Assembly: GCA_946480925.1 (NCBI GenBank)
Contig: CAMLLU010000026.1
Span: 1 to 64,000 of the forward strand
Direction of reading: 5' to 3'
DNA: 64,000 bases
Source of the DNA: an uncultured Rivibacter sp.
GTDB taxonomy: Bacteria > Pseudomonadota > Gammaproteobacteria > Burkholderiales > Burkholderiaceae
The position numbers were made by a program, and so were the translations under genes. The notes under the pieces are model-generated. The model ran no database searches. It was not told the origin of the DNA and saw only the letters and a list, made by a program, of their open reading frames with translations. Below, in pieces: positions 30,791 through 41,074 of the stretch; the stretch's first letter is position 1; every line of letters begins with the position of its first letter.

Positions 30791-30824
30791 GCACACGCAC
30801 CGGCAATGGAATTGCGTGTGCAAT
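30791..30824. promoter_or_regulatory. Nested inverted repeats between pedF and the activator gene
   Basis: GCACACGCA (30791-30799) and TGCGTGTGC (30813-30821) are perfect arms. ATTGC-GTGT-GCAAT (30811-30824) overlaps the second. They lie about 125-160 bp upstream of the pedF -24 element and about 115-150 bp before the activator's ATG. That fits an enhancer site and/or an autoregulatory operator. Confidence 0.4.
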
Positions 30825-30939
30825 TACCAATAGACCAATAGCATCGCCCCACAGAGCGAGAGACAACGCGCTGGCGCAGGCCCCATCTCGCCAAGCGACG
30901 ACAGGAGACAACCCCCACGCGGGGGAAAGGATGGTCACC

Positions 30940-33009
<2,070 letters not shown>

Positions 33010-34397
33010 GAAGGTGTGAACCACGTCCCCTGCGCAGCCATCCCCCCACCAGCAGTCCTGCCGCCAGCATCGCCATCACCTGCGGCTCTGGCACGGGCGA
33101 AAGGACGAACACGAGATTCGGATCGTAGAAACCGCCGTTCATGCGGAACAGGACCTGCCCGGCGTCATTCAGGGCCACCTCGCTGACCGAGTAGTAGTCG
33201 GAGAGGCCGACAAGGCCGACCAGTTGCTCGGTGAGATCGACGACCTGCCCTTCGCTCCAGAGGAAGATACGGGTCGGCCGGCCCCCGGAGCCGAACCACG
33301 CCATTGCGAGCACCTGGCCTTGCTCATTGATGTCGAGGGCGCGGCTTCCGAAGGGCAACTGCCCCTCCACACCGAAGGATGCGTCCAGGAAGGTCGTCTG
33401 CCCCCGCTCGAACAGGAATGCGCGGCCGCAACCACGGCTGCTGATGCACGAAGGGTCGCTGGGATGGTCGAAGCCGACCACCTGCCCACGTTCGTTCATG
33501 TCGTTGAAGCGGGATGCAACACCGTGGCCATAGGTATGGCTGGTGCCATCGGCGAGCAAGACCGTGCCGTTGCTCAGGGCCACGTCGCCGCGATCGTTCA
33601 GCACGTTCACACCGACGTCATACCCAAGGAAGCGCAGCTGGCCATGGTCGTCGAGAGACGCACGGCTGGGCGGCACCGCCTGACCCTCGATCCATGACGG
33701 GACGGTGAACGTCGAGACGACACCCCGGTTGTTGATATGCATGGCGCTCACGGCACCTCCGCCCGACGGCAAGGCCTCGCCGACACTGCGGATCTGGCCG
33801 GTGCGGGTGTCATGCACATAGCTGCGGTCGCCGTACCCCAGCAGCACCTCGCCGCGGTCGTTGATGTCGTGCGCGATGATGAAGCTGCCCGGCGGGGTCG
33901 GCAACAGGCTCGTCACCCCCGTACTGCTGCGATGGAACGCCCGGTAGGAGCTGAGCCCGCCCGAAGAGAGACCTGCCACCTCGCCGGCGTCGTTCAGCAT
34001 GAGGTGTTCGGTACGCGTGTCGCCCGCCAACGGCGCGACCAAGCTGCTCACGCCAAAGGGATCGGCCAAGACACCCCGAGGAAACTCGGCGCCCCCACGC
34101 ACCATGCCGACGAAGGCACCGTGCCGGTTGAAGTCACCGACGTCGTCCCATTGCGTACCTGCTGGAGCGAAGACCTGCCGCGCTTCCCAGGCGGGAGGCA
34201 GCGACTGCGCATGCGGCAGGCTGGGCAAGAGGGCAAGCGTAACGGCCAGCATGGCGCCAAGCGCACCGAGGCAATCGGGCTTGCAAGCAGGCATGTGCAT
34301 CGTCTTCTCCCTGAATCCGCGGCCTGTTCACTATAGGAACCGGATCGGAGTTCCGACAGAGGCTGCAAGAGGTGCTTACGCTTGTGTTGACCCAGGC

Positions 34398-36335
34398 TCA
34401 CGAAAGCACGGGTATGACGGCCGCCGGAACCTTCACTCCCGGGCGGGTTTGGAGAACCCGAAATTGCGCCAACCGCTGCGCATACGGATCCAGCGCATCC
34501 TCCGGCGTCCCCAGCGGCAGCCCCACCAACGCCGCAAACCGTGCCGGCGTGACCTGCCCTTGATCCATCAGCTCGTCCACCAGCGCAAGCAGCGCGTTGC
34601 GATGCGTTTCGATCAGCCTCGTGGCCCGCGCATGTTCGGCCTGCAGCAGCGCTTCGATCGGCGCGTTGCTGGCTTCCACGTCGGTGCAGAGGTTGTCTTC
34701 GCTGTCGGTGGACACGTCGCTGCGGCCGATGCGCGCGCCATGGCCGAGGTGGCGCAGCATGCGGGCTGCCGTTTCAGTGGCCTTGCGCAGATCGCTCTCG
34801 GCGCCGCTGGAGCTCAGCTCGGGCCCGAAGACCAGAAGCTCGGCGGCGCGGCCGGCGAGGCTGGTGCAGATGGAGTCGAGCAGGTTGCGGCGCGACCAGA
34901 CCTTGCGCGAGGTGTAGACGTTGTAGCCGCCCTCGAAGCTGGCCACGTGGATCTTGATCTCCTGGGGGGCGCGGCCGAAGAGCAGCGCGTGCACGAGGCC
35001 GTGGCCCGCCTCGTGCACGGCCAGCAGCGCGCGGAAGTCGGCGTTGCAGCGCTGGCGCAGTCGGCTGATCTCGAAAGGCGCGGCGATGGCGTGCGACTGG
35101 CCGCGCCAATGCGCGATCAGGCTTCGGCCATCGGCCGTGAGGCCCACGCTTTCGCCGGCCTCCGCGCCGCGTTCGATTGCCCACAGCGCCGCCTTGGCCA
35201 AGCCGGCACCGAGGATGGCGTGCAGAGATGAAAACAGCGGCCGGGTGCCTTGGGCGGGGAAGACGGCATTGGCATAGATCTGCGCGTGCACGCTGGCGTC
35301 CAGCTCGAAACGCAGGCCGCAGCGAGCCTCGGTCTCGCCGGCATAGCGGGCACAGCTCTGCTCGATCAACTGCTCGTACGCACGCCGCGAGAGCGAGGGG
35401 TAGACCACGTGCTCGTTGCCCAGGCGTGCCACCTGCTCGGGCTTGAAGCGCTTGTTGAGCGCCTGCTTGACGTCGATGACGCTCAATTTGCTGGTGATCG
35501 CGTGGAAGGTGTCGGCATCGCTGTCGCAGTCGTCCACGCTGGTGGCAAGGTCCTCGTACATCTCGTCGAGGTTGCCGCAGACGAAGACGAGCAGGCGGCT
35601 GTAGTCGGTCTCCCATTGCTGCTGGCCGCTCTCGCGGAAGGCGCGCAGGCGCTCCTGGATCTGCTCGGGCGTCCAAGCCATGATCTCCATCAGCGGCGCG
35701 TCGAGCTTGAGGTTGCGCTGCAGCTCCTGGGCCTCCCAGCTGCGCAGCTTGAAACGCAGCTTGGCCTCACCCGCCTCGGCGCGTTCGGCGTCGTAGGCGG
35801 CTTCGGCGATGGACGATTCGATGTCGCCCAGCAACGAGAGCGCGGGCGGCAGGCGGCCGTCGGACAGCAAAGCCCAGACGTCCTGGTAGCGCTCGACGCG
35901 CAGCTCGGCGCGCTTGGGGTCGATGGTGCGGAAACGCTGGAACTCGTCGAGCGCCAGGATGCCCGGCTCGCCCTCGCGCACGCCGGACTGCGCCAGCATG
36001 CCCGAGATGCTCTGGGCTCCGCGCCAGCTCGCGCCGTTGGAGAAGCCGTCCATCTGCACCTCGACGAAGCGGTCGTAGAAGCCCAGCAGTTGGGCCAGGC
36101 GGCGCACGAGCTGGGTCTTGCCGGTGCCGGTCAGGCCCCAGAGGCAGACGATGACAGGCCGCGAGACGAGCTCGGGCAGCACGTACCACGCACGCACCGA
36201 ATCGATGACGCGGTCGATGATGGTGTCGATGCCGAACAGCTCGGTCTTGAGCTGGGCGGCGATCTCCTGCAACCGGCGGTTTCTCTGCGCCAGTTGTTCG
36301 CGAAGTCCTTCGCGCAGTTGCGGGGAATCATTCAT
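34398..36335 (-). CDS. Soluble AAA+ ATPase fused to an M41 (FtsH-type) zinc peptidase domain
   Basis: A 645-residue protein with no membrane helix. The N-terminal AAA+ domain (about 30-310) has Walker A GLTGTGKT (67-74), Walker B ILALDE (126-131), sensor-1 Asn in LLVFVCGN (255) and an Arg-finger-like NKRF (295). It looks closer to ClpX/ClpB-type modules than to FtsH. The C-terminal peptidase domain carries HEAGH (441-445) and GAESD (D515, third zinc ligand), with [12 protein letters not shown] between them as in FtsH. It should be an ATP-driven protease, but without FtsH's membrane anchor. It is coupled (8-nt overlap) to a small basic protein upstream. Its substrate and role are unknown. Confidence 0.8.
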   Translation of the reverse strand: MNDSPQLREGLREQLAQRNRRLQEIAAQLKTELFGIDTIIDRVIDSVRAWYVLPELVSRPVIVCLWGLTGTGKTQLVRRLAQLLGFYDRFVEVQMDGFSNGASWRGAQSISGMLAQSGVREGEPGILALDEFQRFRTIDPKRAELRVERYQDVWALLSDGRLPPALSLLGDIESSIAEAAYDAERAEAGEAKLRFKLRSWEAQELQRNLKLDAPLMEIMAWTPEQIQERLRAFRESGQQQWETDYSRLLVFVCGNLDEMYEDLATSVDDCDSDADTFHAITSKLSVIDVKQALNKRFKPEQVARLGNEHVVYPSLSRRAYEQLIEQSCARYAGETEARCGLRFELDASVHAQIYANAVFPAQGTRPLFSSLHAILGAGLAKAALWAIERGAEAGESVGLTADGRSLIAHWRGQSHAIAAPFEISRLRQRCNADFRALLAVHEAGHGLVHALLFGRAPQEIKIHVASFEGGYNVYTSRKVWSRRNLLDSICTSLAGRAAELLVFGPELSSSGAESDLRKATETAARMLRHLGHGARIGRSDVSTDSEDNLCTDVEASNAPIEALLQAEHARATRLIETHRNALLALVDELMDQGQVTPARFAALVGLPLGTPEDALDPYAQRLAQFRVLQTRPGVKVPAAVIPVLS

Positions 36336-36570
36336 CCCAATCCTTTCGTCGCAGCAGCGCCTGCAGCGCCACGCGGTCGGCACGGCGCTGGGCGCCGCGG
36401 CTTTGGATGTGCTGGCCTGCACCACGCAAGCCGCGCTGGCCGAGCGCACGCGCGACGGGGTCGCGCGCACCGGGGCTCTTTTCGAGCACCAGCGTCATCG
36501 GCTGTTTCATGCGGCGCAGGGCCTTGACCCGGCCCTCTTGAAGGGCGCGGGAACGGAGTTGTGCACTCAT
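36328..36570 (-). CDS. Small basic protein coupled to the AAA+/M41 protease
   Basis: An 80-residue Arg-rich protein (MSAQLRSRALQEGRVKALRRM..., ending RRKDWDE) of no known family. GGAAA lies 6 nt before the ATG at 36570. Its stop overlaps the protease start by 8 nt, so the two are translated together. It could be an adaptor, substrate or nucleic-acid-binding partner. An intrinsic terminator-like hairpin sits just upstream of its start. Confidence 0.6.
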   Translation of the reverse strand: MSAQLRSRALQEGRVKALRRMKQPMTLVLEKSPGARDPVARALGQRGLRGAGQHIQSRGAQRRADRVALQALLRRKDWDE

Positions 36571-36580
36571 TCGGTTTCCG

Positions 36581-36621
36581 AAAAGCAAAAGCCCCGGCTC
36601 GATGGCTGCGGGGCTTTGCTT
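36581..36621 (-). terminator. Intrinsic terminator/attenuator 5' of the small basic gene
   Basis: On the minus strand: GCAAAGCCCCG, a loop, CGGGGCTTTTGC, then TTTT, ending about 10 nt before the start at 36570. It is a good intrinsic terminator, yet no gene lies upstream on that strand for 500 nt. It may act as an attenuator in the leader of the two-gene unit. Confidence 0.6.
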
Positions 36622-37158
36622 GCCGCGCGGTCTGAGGCCGTATCTGTGAACAGACACGGTTCAGCCGGGGCTCGGGAACCGTGTTCAGTCGATCGTCGAG
36701 ATGAACAAGGAGGACATAAGAGGGATCTCCGTCATGCGGGCGCTGTCGTGGGCGCCTTCAGCAAGGGCGCGAATGATGCGGGCGTTGATGCGAGTGCGCA
36801 AGCGGGATGGGGCTGTTGTGTTGTGGCGTGCCAACGGGGCACGCGGTTGCTCGGGAGGTCATTGCCGTGCCAGGACGGTTGGCCTGAGGATGGTCATGCG
36901 CGGATGACGCTTGTGCCTGGGGCGGCTCAGGTCAACCCATCAGCGACATCCACAGCCCTGAAGTCGTTGCCTCAAAGCAGCCGGTCGTGTCCTAGCGATG
37001 ACCTGTGGTTGGCGAACTGTGGTACTGCCGACGTCAGAGGTCATCGCGATCCGCGTTCGCCTACCTCGCAGGCGCACCGGACGGTGCGGTCAAGCTCCCT
37101 AGCTTTCAACAGCTTCGCATCCTCGGGCCGTTCCGGCGCAAAAAACCACAAAGCGCGC
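36622..37158. other. 537-nt region without a convincing gene
   Basis: No ORF here has protein-like composition together with a ribosome binding site. It contains an inverted repeat, TGAACA-x2-CACGGTTC (36647-36661) against GAACCGTGTTCA (36676-36687), and CGCACC-GGAC-GGTGCG near 37071-37087, just past the hsdM stop. The latter may end the restriction operon transcript. The region separates the protease unit from the restriction operon. Confidence 0.5.
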
Positions 37159-38766
37159 TTACGGCAACGGCTTGAGCCCCAGCTCCTTCAGGAACCTGTT
37201 GTGCCTTTGTTTCGCATTTTTGATGGCCCGCTCCACTTGGACCAACTCGGCATGCACCGCATCCAGGTCGATCTCTGCCTCACCCACCGCCGTGCTGACA
37301 TACCGTGAGATGTTCAGGTTGAAGTTGTTCTTCTCGATCTCTTCCATCGCCACCTTGCGGGCATATCTGGGTTCTTCGTCTCGGAACTGGTAGGTCTTGA
37401 TGATCTTGGCGATGTGCGCGTCGGTCAGCTGATTCTGGCGCTTGCCTTTGACGAACTGCTCTGCCGCGTTGATGAACAACACGTCGTCCGGCTTCTTGCA
37501 CTTCTTCAGCACCAGGATGCACACCGGAATGCCGGTGGAATAGAACAGGTTGGACGGCAGGCCGATCACTGTGTCGATGTGCCCGTCCTTCAGCAGCTTG
37601 GTGCGAATGCGCTCTTCCGCCCCGCCACGGAACAGCACACCGTGCGGCAGGATGATGGCCATCACCCCCTCGTCCTTCAGGAAGTGGAAGCCGTGCAGCA
37701 GGAAGGCAAAGTCCGCCGCCGACTTCGGCGCCAGGCCATGGTTCTTGAAGCGCACGTCGTCGGCCAGCGCGTCGCTGTTCTCCCAGCGATAGCTGAACGG
37801 CGGGTTGGCCACGATGGCATCGAAGGCCGGCTTCTTGGCCGGGTTCAGCTCGCGCAGCATCTCCCAGTCGTTGGTCAGCGTGTCGCCGTGGAAGATCTCG
37901 AACTCGGTGTCCTTCACCCCGTGCAGCAGCATGTTCATGCGCGCCAGGTTGTAGGTGGTGATGTTCTTCTCTTGCCCGTAGATCTTGCCGATGCCGTGCG
38001 GCCCCATGCGCTTGCGCACATTCAGCAGCAGCGAGCCCGAGCCGCAGGCAAAGTCCATCACGCTTTCCAGGCGTTCCTTCTTGCCCGTTGCGGGCTCCTG
38101 GCTGTCCAGCGTGACGATGGTCGAGAGGATGTCCGAGATCTGCTGCGGCGTGTAAAACTCGCCCGCCTTCTTGCCCGAGCCGGCAGCGAACTGGCCGATC
38201 AGGTATTCGTAGGCATCGCCCAGCGCATCAATGTCGGTCGAGAACTCGGACAGACCCTCCGCAATCTTCTGGATGACGGCGCACAGCTTCGCGTTGCGCT
38301 CAGGCAGCGACTTGCCCAACTTCGGCGAGGCCAGGTCGATCTCTGAGAACAGGCCTTGAAACACGCTCCCGAAGGACTCTGTCTCGATGTACTTGAAACC
38401 CTTCTGAAGCGTATCCAGCAAGTCACCGTTCTGCGTGCGGGCCAGGTTGGCGATGCTGCTCCAGAGGTGCTCTGGGCGAATCACGTAATGCACCTTGCGG
38501 CGCATCTGCTTCTCGAACGCCGAGATGTCGTCTGGGTTGTTCGCGTACCAGAGGGCCAATGGCACGCGGCGGTCGTCATCCTTGACCTTGGGGTAGTCGC
38601 GACCCAGTTCCTTCTTCGCCGCCGCCTCGTAGTTGTCCGACAGATAGCGCAGGAACAGGAACGACAGCATGTAGTCACGGAAGTCGTCGGCGTCCATCGC
38701 GCCGCGCAGCTTGTCGGCAATGGCCCACAGGGTCTTGCCCAGTTGTTTTTGTTTCTCTTCGGTCAT
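37159..38766 (-). CDS. hsdM: Type I restriction-modification DNA methyltransferase subunit
   Basis: N6-adenine methyltransferase subunit of a type I system: methylates the site read by HsdS and is needed for cleavage with HsdR. It has 535 residues. The N-terminal helical HsdM domain (LGKTLWAIADKLRGAMDADDFRDYML) is followed by GEFYTPQQISDILSTIV, SAM motif I DFACGSGSLLLNV and catalytic motif IV NPPFSYRW. It is the last gene of the operon, overlapping the DUF1016 gene by 4 nt (ATGA). hsdM placed last, away from hsdS, is unusual. Confidence 0.95.
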   Translation of the reverse strand: MTEEKQKQLGKTLWAIADKLRGAMDADDFRDYMLSFLFLRYLSDNYEAAAKKELGRDYPKVKDDDRRVPLALWYANNPDDISAFEKQMRRKVHYVIRPEHLWSSIANLARTQNGDLLDTLQKGFKYIETESFGSVFQGLFSEIDLASPKLGKSLPERNAKLCAVIQKIAEGLSEFSTDIDALGDAYEYLIGQFAAGSGKKAGEFYTPQQISDILSTIVTLDSQEPATGKKERLESVMDFACGSGSLLLNVRKRMGPHGIGKIYGQEKNITTYNLARMNMLLHGVKDTEFEIFHGDTLTNDWEMLRELNPAKKPAFDAIVANPPFSYRWENSDALADDVRFKNHGLAPKSAADFAFLLHGFHFLKDEGVMAIILPHGVLFRGGAEERIRTKLLKDGHIDTVIGLPSNLFYSTGIPVCILVLKKCKKPDDVLFINAAEQFVKGKRQNQLTDAHIAKIIKTYQFRDEEPRYARKVAMEEIEKNNFNLNISRYVSTAVGEAEIDLDAVHAELVQVERAIKNAKQRHNRFLKELGLKPLP

Positions 38767-39860
38767 GAGGGGTCTTCTTCGCTGCCCAGATCTTTTTCCC
38801 GGGCTTCAATGTCTTCGCGGTCGCGTTGCAGCTCCAACCGCAGTTCTTCTTCGCTGGGCAGGATCAGGCGGTATTTACTGGCAAAGAGTTGCTCGCTTCC
38901 GTGGAGCACGGAATAGCGCGCCACCGACTGGTCTTTGCTGCCACACAGCAAGATGCCCACCGTGGGGTTGTCGCCCTCGCCGCGGCGAAGGTCGTCGTAC
39001 ATACGCACATACATGTCCATCTGCCCCACGTCCTGGTGCGTGAGCGGCCCGGTTTTCAGGTCGATCAGCACAAAGCACTTGAGCAGGTAGTTGTAGAAGA
39101 CGAGATCGATGTAGAAGTCTTGCGTCTCGGTGCTGATGCGCTGCTGCCGGGCCACGAACGCAAAGCCTTTGCCCAGCTCCATCAGGAACTGCTGCAGCTT
39201 GTCCATCAAGGCCGCCTCCAGCGTGGCCTCCAGCAGGCGCCCACTGCTGGGCAGCCCCAGGAATTCCAGCATCACCGGGTCGCGCACAAAGGCGCGCGGC
39301 GAATCCTCCAGCGCCGCCAGGTTGGCCTGCGCTTCGGCGCTCACCGTCGCCTTGTCCTGGCTCAGCAGCAAGCGCTCGTAATACAAACTGCCAATCTGCC
39401 GCTCCAGCGCTCGTGTGCTCCAGTTCTGGGCCGCGGCCTCCTGCACATACCACTGGCGGGCCTCGGCGCTGTCCACCCGCAGCAGCAGGCGGTAGTGCGT
39501 CCAGCTCAATTCGCGACGCAGTGCGTCGCGAATTGGAAACGCCTGGTAGAAGCCCCGCATGTGCCGCAGGTTGGTGGCGTCGAAGCCGCGCCCAAACTCT
39601 GCCGACAGGGCCTGCCCCAACTGAGGCAGCAATCGCTGTCCATAGGCCGCGCGCTGCGCCCCGCCTTGCTCGAACTCCACAATGTGCCGACCGATGTGCC
39701 AATAGGTCTGCACCTGCACAACGTCCACTGCCCGCAGCACCTGCTGGCGCGAATCGGCAATGAGCTGACGCAGCGTGCCCAGCAACGGCGCGAAGCCGTC
39801 GGCTGACGTGGTGTCAATCGTGCGCGCACCGCCCACTGGTTTCTGGCTCTTGGGTGTCAT
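38763..39860 (-). CDS. DUF1016 / YhcG-type PD-(D/E)xK nuclease family protein
   Basis: A 365-residue protein. The N-terminal DUF1016 part is helical: VQVQTYWHIGRHIVEFEQGG, NLRHMRGFYQAFP, LSWTHYRLLLRVDSAEARQWYVQEA and NWSTRALERQIGSLYYERLL. The C-terminal YhcG nuclease domain has a PD-(D/E)xK core, IDLVFYNYLLKCFVLIDLKTG. Such genes are frequent in type I restriction operons and defence islands. Their action is not settled. It is embedded between the PrrC-like gene (14-nt gap) and hsdM (4-nt overlap). Confidence 0.9.
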   Translation of the reverse strand: MTPKSQKPVGGARTIDTTSADGFAPLLGTLRQLIADSRQQVLRAVDVVQVQTYWHIGRHIVEFEQGGAQRAAYGQRLLPQLGQALSAEFGRGFDATNLRHMRGFYQAFPIRDALRRELSWTHYRLLLRVDSAEARQWYVQEAAAQNWSTRALERQIGSLYYERLLLSQDKATVSAEAQANLAALEDSPRAFVRDPVMLEFLGLPSSGRLLEATLEAALMDKLQQFLMELGKGFAFVARQQRISTETQDFYIDLVFYNYLLKCFVLIDLKTGPLTHQDVGQMDMYVRMYDDLRRGEGDNPTVGILLCGSKDQSVARYSVLHGSEQLFASKYRLILPSEEELRLELQRDREDIEAREKDLGSEEDPS

Positions 39861-39874
39861 GCCTTCCCTCTGTG

Positions 39875-41074
39875 TCAGAGTTGACCCGCCGCGGGTGCCT
39901 CGGCTCTCTTGGCGGCGGGCGAGGCAAAGATGTCTGGCAGCTCGAACTGGTAGCGCTGCAAGAACGCGTCCAGGATCTGCCTGAACAGTTGCTTGTTGTC
40001 CTCCACCAGCTCGACCGGTTGATAAACGCTGTAGGTCTCGTGGCTCAGCAAGTTGAGCGCACGGGCATACAACTCGTCGTCGTCCAGTCCGTGGACGCAA
40101 ACACCGAAGTCATCGTTGCCGAAGAAGGTGGCCGTCTTTTCGAGAATGCCACGCAGCACGTTGAAGTGGTAGGCGTAGAGCCTGCCGCTGTCGGAGGCCT
40201 TCTTGACCTCGGCGAGCATGGCCACGTGGTGAAAGAAGGGCGTGTCGTTGGTGGTGCGCAGGATGTAGGCATCACCCCGCTCGGGGCGGTGCAGAAAGTA
40301 CTTCTTGTGCGTGTTCTTCTTCAGTTCGTTGCACACCACGTTGAAGAACAGTGCGTGGTGCGACGAGATCACCGCCCTGATCGGTGCAGAGACCATGCGG
40401 GGCGCCTCGCCAACGCCGACGGGGCCATCGACAACGGCCGGGTCGGGCAGCTTTCGCTCCCTGGCCTTGCGCAGCAGCTTGGCGAGATCGCTGGCCACGG
40501 CGATGGCGTTGTTGTCATCGAGCGAGGTGATGGGGTCGTCGATATAGAGGTACTTCACCCACTGGTAGGACTCGGCCCCGTCGATCACGCGCTCGCAAAT
40601 GGCCATGAAGAGGCACCAGATGAAGATGTTCTCTTCACCGCGCGACACCTTGATGTGGCGGGCTTCTTCACCCTTACGGAAGCTGACGGTCCACTGGTCG
40701 TAGTCAATGTCGAACAGGAAGTCCGCATAGCGGGCCAGGTAGTGGCCAATGCGCTCTTCCAGGGCCAGTTCCTTCAGCCCTTTGAAGAAGGTCGAGTCGG
40801 TGTTGATGTGCAGCCGCCGTTCGCTGTCTTTCTCCAGGTCGTTGTCCCAGGAGAACAGGTCTTCAGTGAAGGCGTTGAAGTACAGGGTGTCGGGCCGACC
40901 CTTGTTCTTGCGCTTGCCTGCGTCCTTGAATTCCATCGACAGGCGGGTTTTGCCGGTGCCGTTGTAGGCGTAAAGCAGCACGAAGTCCTGGCCGCCGCCG
41001 TTCAGGTCATCGCGCAGCCGGGAGACCAGCCGACGCATGTCGGTGAAGCGGTGAATCCTCGGCTTCTCGTTCAT
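39875..41074 (-). CDS. PrrC/RloC-like AAA (ABC-type) ATPase, putative anticodon nuclease
   Basis: A 399-residue protein, nearly the length of E. coli PrrC (396). The ABC-type ATPase shows Walker A YNGTGKTR (38-44), signature VSRGEEN (143-149), Walker B LYIDDP (176-181) with D-loop SLDD, and an H-loop (VISSHH). The C-terminal region has R308-GIL-E312 and H345 in NLLSHE. This matches the R-x3-E...H triad reported for PrrC and RloC anticodon nucleases (R320, E324, H356 in PrrC). PrrC is kept silent by the type I complex and cuts tRNA-Lys when phage disables restriction. Here the gene overlaps hsdS by 4 nt. A generic AAA_13 protein without nuclease action remains possible. Confidence 0.72.
   Translation of the reverse strand: MNEKPRIHRFTDMRRLVSRLRDDLNGGGQDFVLLYAYNGTGKTRLSMEFKDAGKRKNKGRPDTLYFNAFTEDLFSWDNDLEKDSERRLHINTDSTFFKGLKELALEERIGHYLARYADFLFDIDYDQWTVSFRKGEEARHIKVSRGEENIFIWCLFMAICERVIDGAESYQWVKYLYIDDPITSLDDNNAIAVASDLAKLLRKARERKLPDPAVVDGPVGVGEAPRMVSAPIRAVISSHHALFFNVVCNELKKNTHKKYFLHRPERGDAYILRTTNDTPFFHHVAMLAEVKKASDSGRLYAYHFNVLRGILEKTATFFGNDDFGVCVHGLDDDELYARALNLLSHETYSVYQPVELVEDNKQLFRQILDAFLQRYQFELPDIFASPAAKRAEAPAAGQL

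Noticed and set aside
29267..30823. A 518-codon reading joining pedG to upstream sequence
   Set aside because: The extra N-terminal part overlaps pedF in a wrong frame. The ATG at 30106 (ATGA overlap with the pedF stop) gives a proper signal peptide.
36701..36907. Plus-strand 68-codon ORF in the gap before hsdM
   Set aside because: The AAGGAGG nearby lies inside its first codons rather than before an ATG, and the composition is Arg/Met-rich without structure. I cannot support it as a gene.
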